Positions 61,038 through 64,000 of a stretch of 64,000 nucleotides of DNA are shown piece after piece. A program made the translations under genes and the position numbers. Below the pieces are notes generated by a model, which saw only the letters and a list, made by a program, of their open reading frames with translations, did no database searches and was not told the origin of the DNA. The DNA is taken from the NCBI RefSeq assembly GCF_006438925.1, contig NZ_RCZA01000003.1, positions 38,241-102,240 of the forward strand, written 5' to 3'. Within the stretch, counting starts at the first letter, position 1. Each line of letters begins with the position of its first letter. The stretch is from Pseudomonas mandelii. Lineage in GTDB: Bacteria; Pseudomonadota; Gammaproteobacteria; Pseudomonadales; Pseudomonadaceae.

Positions 61038-61916
61038 TTAAACCAGGACGCCGGACTGGCGCATGGCCTGCCGCAGCGGTTCGTGACAGGCAGCACTGAG
61101 CCAGGTGAGCGGCAGACGGATACCGTCCGGCATCAAGCCCATTTCATGCAGTGCCCATTTCACGGGGATAGGGTTGGATTCGATAAACAGGGTTTTATTG
61201 AGTGGCATCAGCTTCTCGTGGATCGCGCGGGCCGTCACGGCGTCGCCTTTCAGAGCAGCGTTGCACAGGTCGGCCATGTCGCGCGGGGCAACGTTGGCGG
61301 TCACCGAGATGTTGCCCTTGCCGCCAAGCAGCATCAGCTCGACTGCGGTGGCGTCGTCACCGGAGAACACCAGGAAATCTTTGCTCACGCCGTCGATGAT
61401 GGCCTTGGCACGGGACAGGTCGCCGGTGGCTTCCTTGATACCGATGATATTTTTCACGGTCGACAGGCGGATCACGGTTTCGGCCAGCATGTCGCACGCC
61501 GTACGGCCGGGCACGTTATAAAGGATCTGCGGGATGTCGACGGCTTCGGCGATGGCCTTGAAGTGCTGGTACAGGCCTTCCTGGGTCGGCTTGTTGTAAT
61601 ACGGCGTCACCAGCAGGCAAGCATCGGCACCGGCGGTCTTCGCATTGGTGGTCAGCTCGATGGCTTCGCGCGTCGAGTTGGCGCCGGTACCGGCGATCAC
61701 CGGAATGCGCCCTGCAACCTGCTTCACCACGTAACGAATCACTTCGATGTGCTCGTTCACGTCAAGGGTGGCCGATTCACCTGTGGTGCCGACCGCCACG
61801 ATGGCGTGGGTGCCGTTTTGCAGGTGAAAGTCCACCAGTTTGCTCAGGCTGTCCCAGTCGAGACGACCTTGTGCATCCATGGGTGTGACCAGTGCCACCA
61901 TACTGCCCGCAATCAT
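61038..61916 (-). CDS. dapA: 4-hydroxy-tetrahydrodipicolinate synthase
   Basis: A 292-residue TIM-barrel aldolase, the first step of lysine and diaminopimelate synthesis from aspartate semialdehyde and pyruvate. GTTGESATL carries the active-site Thr pair, [13 protein letters not shown] the Tyr133-type residue, and [11 protein letters not shown] the Schiff-base Lys (about 161). The ATG at 61916 matches the usual start [13 protein letters not shown]. Confidence 0.96.
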   Translation of the reverse strand: MIAGSMVALVTPMDAQGRLDWDSLSKLVDFHLQNGTHAIVAVGTTGESATLDVNEHIEVIRYVVKQVAGRIPVIAGTGANSTREAIELTTNAKTAGADACLLVTPYYNKPTQEGLYQHFKAIAEAVDIPQILYNVPGRTACDMLAETVIRLSTVKNIIGIKEATGDLSRAKAIIDGVSKDFLVFSGDDATAVELMLLGGKGNISVTANVAPRDMADLCNAALKGDAVTARAIHEKLMPLNKTLFIESNPIPVKWALHEMGLMPDGIRLPLTWLSAACHEPLRQAMRQSGVLV

Positions 61917-62245
61917 GCAACCGCTCCTGCCGGAAAAAGAGAGCGGTAATGGTACTGGCGCCAAGATGCTTGTACAAGCGAAGTACTGCGCTGCTGCCAT
62001 TCCCCTTGGCGCTGCTTTTCGCTACCCTTCAGACTTTGATCGGTACTGATAAGCTCGTACGCCGGGTTCCAGCCTCCATTTTCGGCATCACAAGCCCCGA
62101 TCCAGCGTTGCCACCCCTCGCTCCTGCCACTCTGGAGCACGTTGCAACCTTGCGGTTCGGGTTTTTTGAATTCGCATCCGCAGGCTCGCTCCCGGTAAAA
62201 AAAGCCCGTAGAAGTATCGACCGCTCATCGCTTTAGGAATGCTGC
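61917..62245. other. Divergent promoter region dapA / gcvR
   Basis: About 330 bp without a gene. It should hold the promoters of both divergent operons. AACC-TTGC-GGTT followed by CGGGTTTTTT near 62148-62170 could be a weak terminator-like hairpin; I see no riboswitch-like structure I can support. Confidence 0.5.
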
Positions 62246-62806
62246 ATGTCCACCCCCACAGTTCGCGAACAATTCCTTGTCATCAGTGCCCTCGGCGCCA
62301 ACCCCATGGAGCTGACTAACGTCCTGTGCCGCGCCAGCCATGAAAACCGCTGCGCCGTGGTCACCTCTCGCCTGACGCGTCATGGCGAGTGCAGCGCGTT
62401 GATCCTCGAGATCTCCGGCAGCTGGGACGCCCTGGCGCGCCTTGAAGGCAGCCTGTCGAGCCTCGCCAAGAAGCACGCATTCACCGTTAATGTCGTGCGC
62501 AGCGCGGCGCTGGAGAATCGTCCTCAGGCCCTGCCATACGTCGCCTATGTCAGCTCGGCGTACCGCTCGGACATCATCAACGAGCTGTGCCAGTTCTTCA
62601 TGGACCACAACGTCGAGCTGGAAAACCTGACCTGCGACACCTATCAGGCTCCGCAAACCGGCGGCACCATGCTCAATGCCACGTTTACCGTGACCTTGCC
62701 CGCCGGTGTGCAAATCAGCTGGCTGCGCGATCAGTTCCTGGATTTCGCCGACGCGCTGAACCTGGACGCCCTGATCGAACCGTGGCGCCCACAAAACCCA
62801 ATGTAA
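62246..62806 (+). CDS. gcvR: GcvR-like ACT-domain regulator
   Basis: A 186-residue protein with two ACT domains, LVISALGANPMELTNVLCRASHE (about 11-33) and YVAYVSSAYRSDIINELCQFFMDHNV (about 93-118), as in the glycine cleavage repressor GcvR, which works by binding GcvA rather than DNA. It precedes bcp by 10 bp, the conserved pseudomonad pair. Confidence 0.9.
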   Translation: MSTPTVREQFLVISALGANPMELTNVLCRASHENRCAVVTSRLTRHGECSALILEISGSWDALARLEGSLSSLAKKHAFTVNVVRSAALENRPQALPYVAYVSSAYRSDIINELCQFFMDHNVELENLTCDTYQAPQTGGTMLNATFTVTLPAGVQISWLRDQFLDFADALNLDALIEPWRPQNPM

Positions 62807-62816
62807 GGAAGCTTTC

Positions 62817-63290
62817 ATGGCCGTTGCCATCGACCAACCGGTTGCCGACTTCGAAGCACCCGCCACCAGCGGGCAGACCGTCAACCTCGCGAGCCTCAAA
62901 GGCAAGCAGGTGTTGATTTACTTCTATCCGAAGGACAGCACGCCAGGCTGCACCACTCAGGGTCAGGGCTTTCGTGACCAGCTCGACGCCTTTAAAGCTG
63001 CCAATACCGAAGTCTTTGGCGTGTCCCGCGACAGCCTTAAATCACACGAAAACTTCAAGGCCAAGCAGGCGTTCACCTTCGAGCTGATCAGCGACAAGGA
63101 AGAAGCGCTCTGCCAGCAGTTCGACGTGATCAAGCTGAAAAAGCTCTATGGCAAAGAATATATGGGCGTTGATCGCAGCACGTTCCTGATCGACAAGGAC
63201 GGTGTGTTGCGTCAGGAATGGCGTGGTGTGAAGGTGCCGGGTCATGTGGATGCTGTATTGGCTGCAGCTCAGGCACTGAACAAGGCCTGA
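62817..63290 (+). CDS. bcp: Thioredoxin-dependent peroxiredoxin (Bcp/PrxQ)
   Basis: A 157-residue peroxiredoxin that reduces peroxides. The peroxidatic Cys is in YPKDSTPGCTTQGQGFRDQ (about residue 46). The resolving Cys that E. coli Bcp has five residues later is Gln here (GQG in place of AC), so this enzyme must use another Cys, perhaps the one in EEALCQQFDVI, or act as a 1-Cys form. The ATG follows AAGGAAG. Confidence 0.94.
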   Translation: MAVAIDQPVADFEAPATSGQTVNLASLKGKQVLIYFYPKDSTPGCTTQGQGFRDQLDAFKAANTEVFGVSRDSLKSHENFKAKQAFTFELISDKEEALCQQFDVIKLKKLYGKEYMGVDRSTFLIDKDGVLRQEWRGVKVPGHVDAVLAAAQALNKA

Positions 63291-63317
63291 TTTTTTAGCG
63301 TCCTTTCGGACGCTTTC

Positions 63318-63393
63318 GCGAGCAGGCTCGCTCCCACAGTTGACCGAGCTGTCCAGGCAAACGCGGTTTAATGTGGGAGCGAGCCTGCTCGCG
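63318..63393. repeat. Paired REP hairpins
   Basis: CGCGAGCAGGCTCGCTCCCA at 63318 and its inverted copy ending 63393 have 22-bp perfect arms, in the gap between bcp and the permease gene. Confidence 0.88.
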
Positions 63394-63432
63394 AAGAGGC
63401 CTTATGCCTTACTCAAGAATCAAGCCCGGCAG

Positions 63433-64000
63433 TTAAAGCAGCGGCGCCACCACCGGCTCTTTGCGCGGCCATGCGTCCAGTACAGCCTTGAACAGGGTTG
63501 CTAGCGGAATAGCAAAGAACACGCCCCAAAAGCCCCACAGCCCACCAAACAACAACACCGCGCAGATGATCGCCACCGGATGCAGATTGACCGCTTCCGA
63601 AAACAGCAGCGGCACCAGCACGTTGCCGTCCAGCGTCTGGATGATCCCGTAGACCGCCATCAAATAGATGAACTGATCGCTCCAGCCCCACTGGAACAGC
63701 GCAATCAGCATGACCGGCACGGTCACCACAACAGCGCCGACGTAAGGCACCACCACCGATACGCCCACCAGTAATGCCAGCAGCGCCGCGTAGTTGAGCC
63801 CCAGAACAACGAAACCGATGTAGGTCACGCCACCGCAAATGAAAATCTCGATGACCTTGCCGCGAATGTAATTGGCGATCTGCCGGTTCATCTCATGAGC
63901 GACGCGGGTGATCAGCGCCCTCTCACGGGGCAAGTAACCACGCACCCACTGACCGATCATCTCCCGGTCCTTGAGAAAGAAAAACACCAGGATCGGCACC
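63433..64000 (-). CDS. AI-2E family (PerM-like) permease, partial
   Basis: The C-terminal 188 residues of a polytopic membrane protein; the N-terminus lies beyond the window. FFLKDREMIGQWVRGYLPRE, GLNYAALLALLVGVSVVVPYVGA and LDGNVLVPLLFSEAVNLHPVAI are signatures of the AI-2E/PerM family, proteins of eight membrane segments whose roles range from ion transport to putative export. It converges on bcp. Confidence 0.9.
   Translation of the reverse strand, partial: VPILVFFFLKDREMIGQWVRGYLPRERALITRVAHEMNRQIANYIRGKVIEIFICGGVTYIGFVVLGLNYAALLALLVGVSVVVPYVGAVVVTVPVMLIALFQWGWSDQFIYLMAVYGIIQTLDGNVLVPLLFSEAVNLHPVAIICAVLLFGGLWGFWGVFFAIPLATLFKAVLDAWPRKEPVVAPLL

Overview
The window is a stretch of a Pseudomonas chromosome, most likely of the P. 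fluorescens group. The case for this rests on GC-rich coding sequence, the many paired REP hairpins built on TGTGGGAGCGAGCCTGCTCGC, and the conserved block bcp-gcvR-dapA-bamC-MBL hydrolase-purC-tRNA-Ser next to rnd/ycgL/ycgN-type housekeeping genes. The assignment is from recognition only; no search was run.

Positions 1-1327 are a complete IS2-group (IS3 family) insertion sequence that has cut the 3' end off a pdxA-like gene. That gene is the last of a three-gene minus-strand operon (MFS transporter, amidohydrolase, pdxA2). Facing it is a tctCBA tripartite tricarboxylate transporter operon followed by a LysR regulator. The shared promoter region holds two near-identical operators placed symmetrically about 120 bp from each start codon. 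Together this looks like a carboxylate catabolism cluster that the IS has crippled.

From 9 to 44 kb the genes are ordinary core and accessory ones: lpxO, cysK, a DUF748 protein, a DUF4160/DUF2442 module with a perfect palindrome in front, MoxR/VWA, the pxpABC 5-oxoprolinase genes with transporter and regulator, oligopeptidase B, several conserved small proteins, rnd, eptA, a glutamine-synthetase-like enzyme, transporters and three LysR regulators. Paired REP inverted repeats fill many gaps.

The unusual part is 46.17-58.24 kb: a 12-kb, visibly AT-richer island inserted in the 3' end of a tRNA-Ser(CGA) gene and bounded by an 18-bp direct repeat. It has a tyrosine integrase, a serine recombinase, three proteins sharing one four-cysteine zinc-ribbon pattern, a run of tightly packed small genes of unknown function, and a 768-residue phage tape-measure-like protein. 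I see no capsid, portal, terminase or other tail gene. A non-coding stretch at 55.19-55.65 kb carries an array of small perfect hairpins; four share an AAC-GTCM-GTT core followed at a fixed 7-8 nt distance by GTAC. Related GTACAA words occur just inside both ends. The best reading is a phage-satellite-like element that codes for its own tail-length protein and carries an unusual cis-acting region, possibly an origin, promoter or regulatory array. This is inference.

Right of the island the core chromosome resumes with tRNA-Ser, purC, an MBL-fold hydrolase, bamC, dapA, gcvR, bcp and a partial AI-2E family permease.
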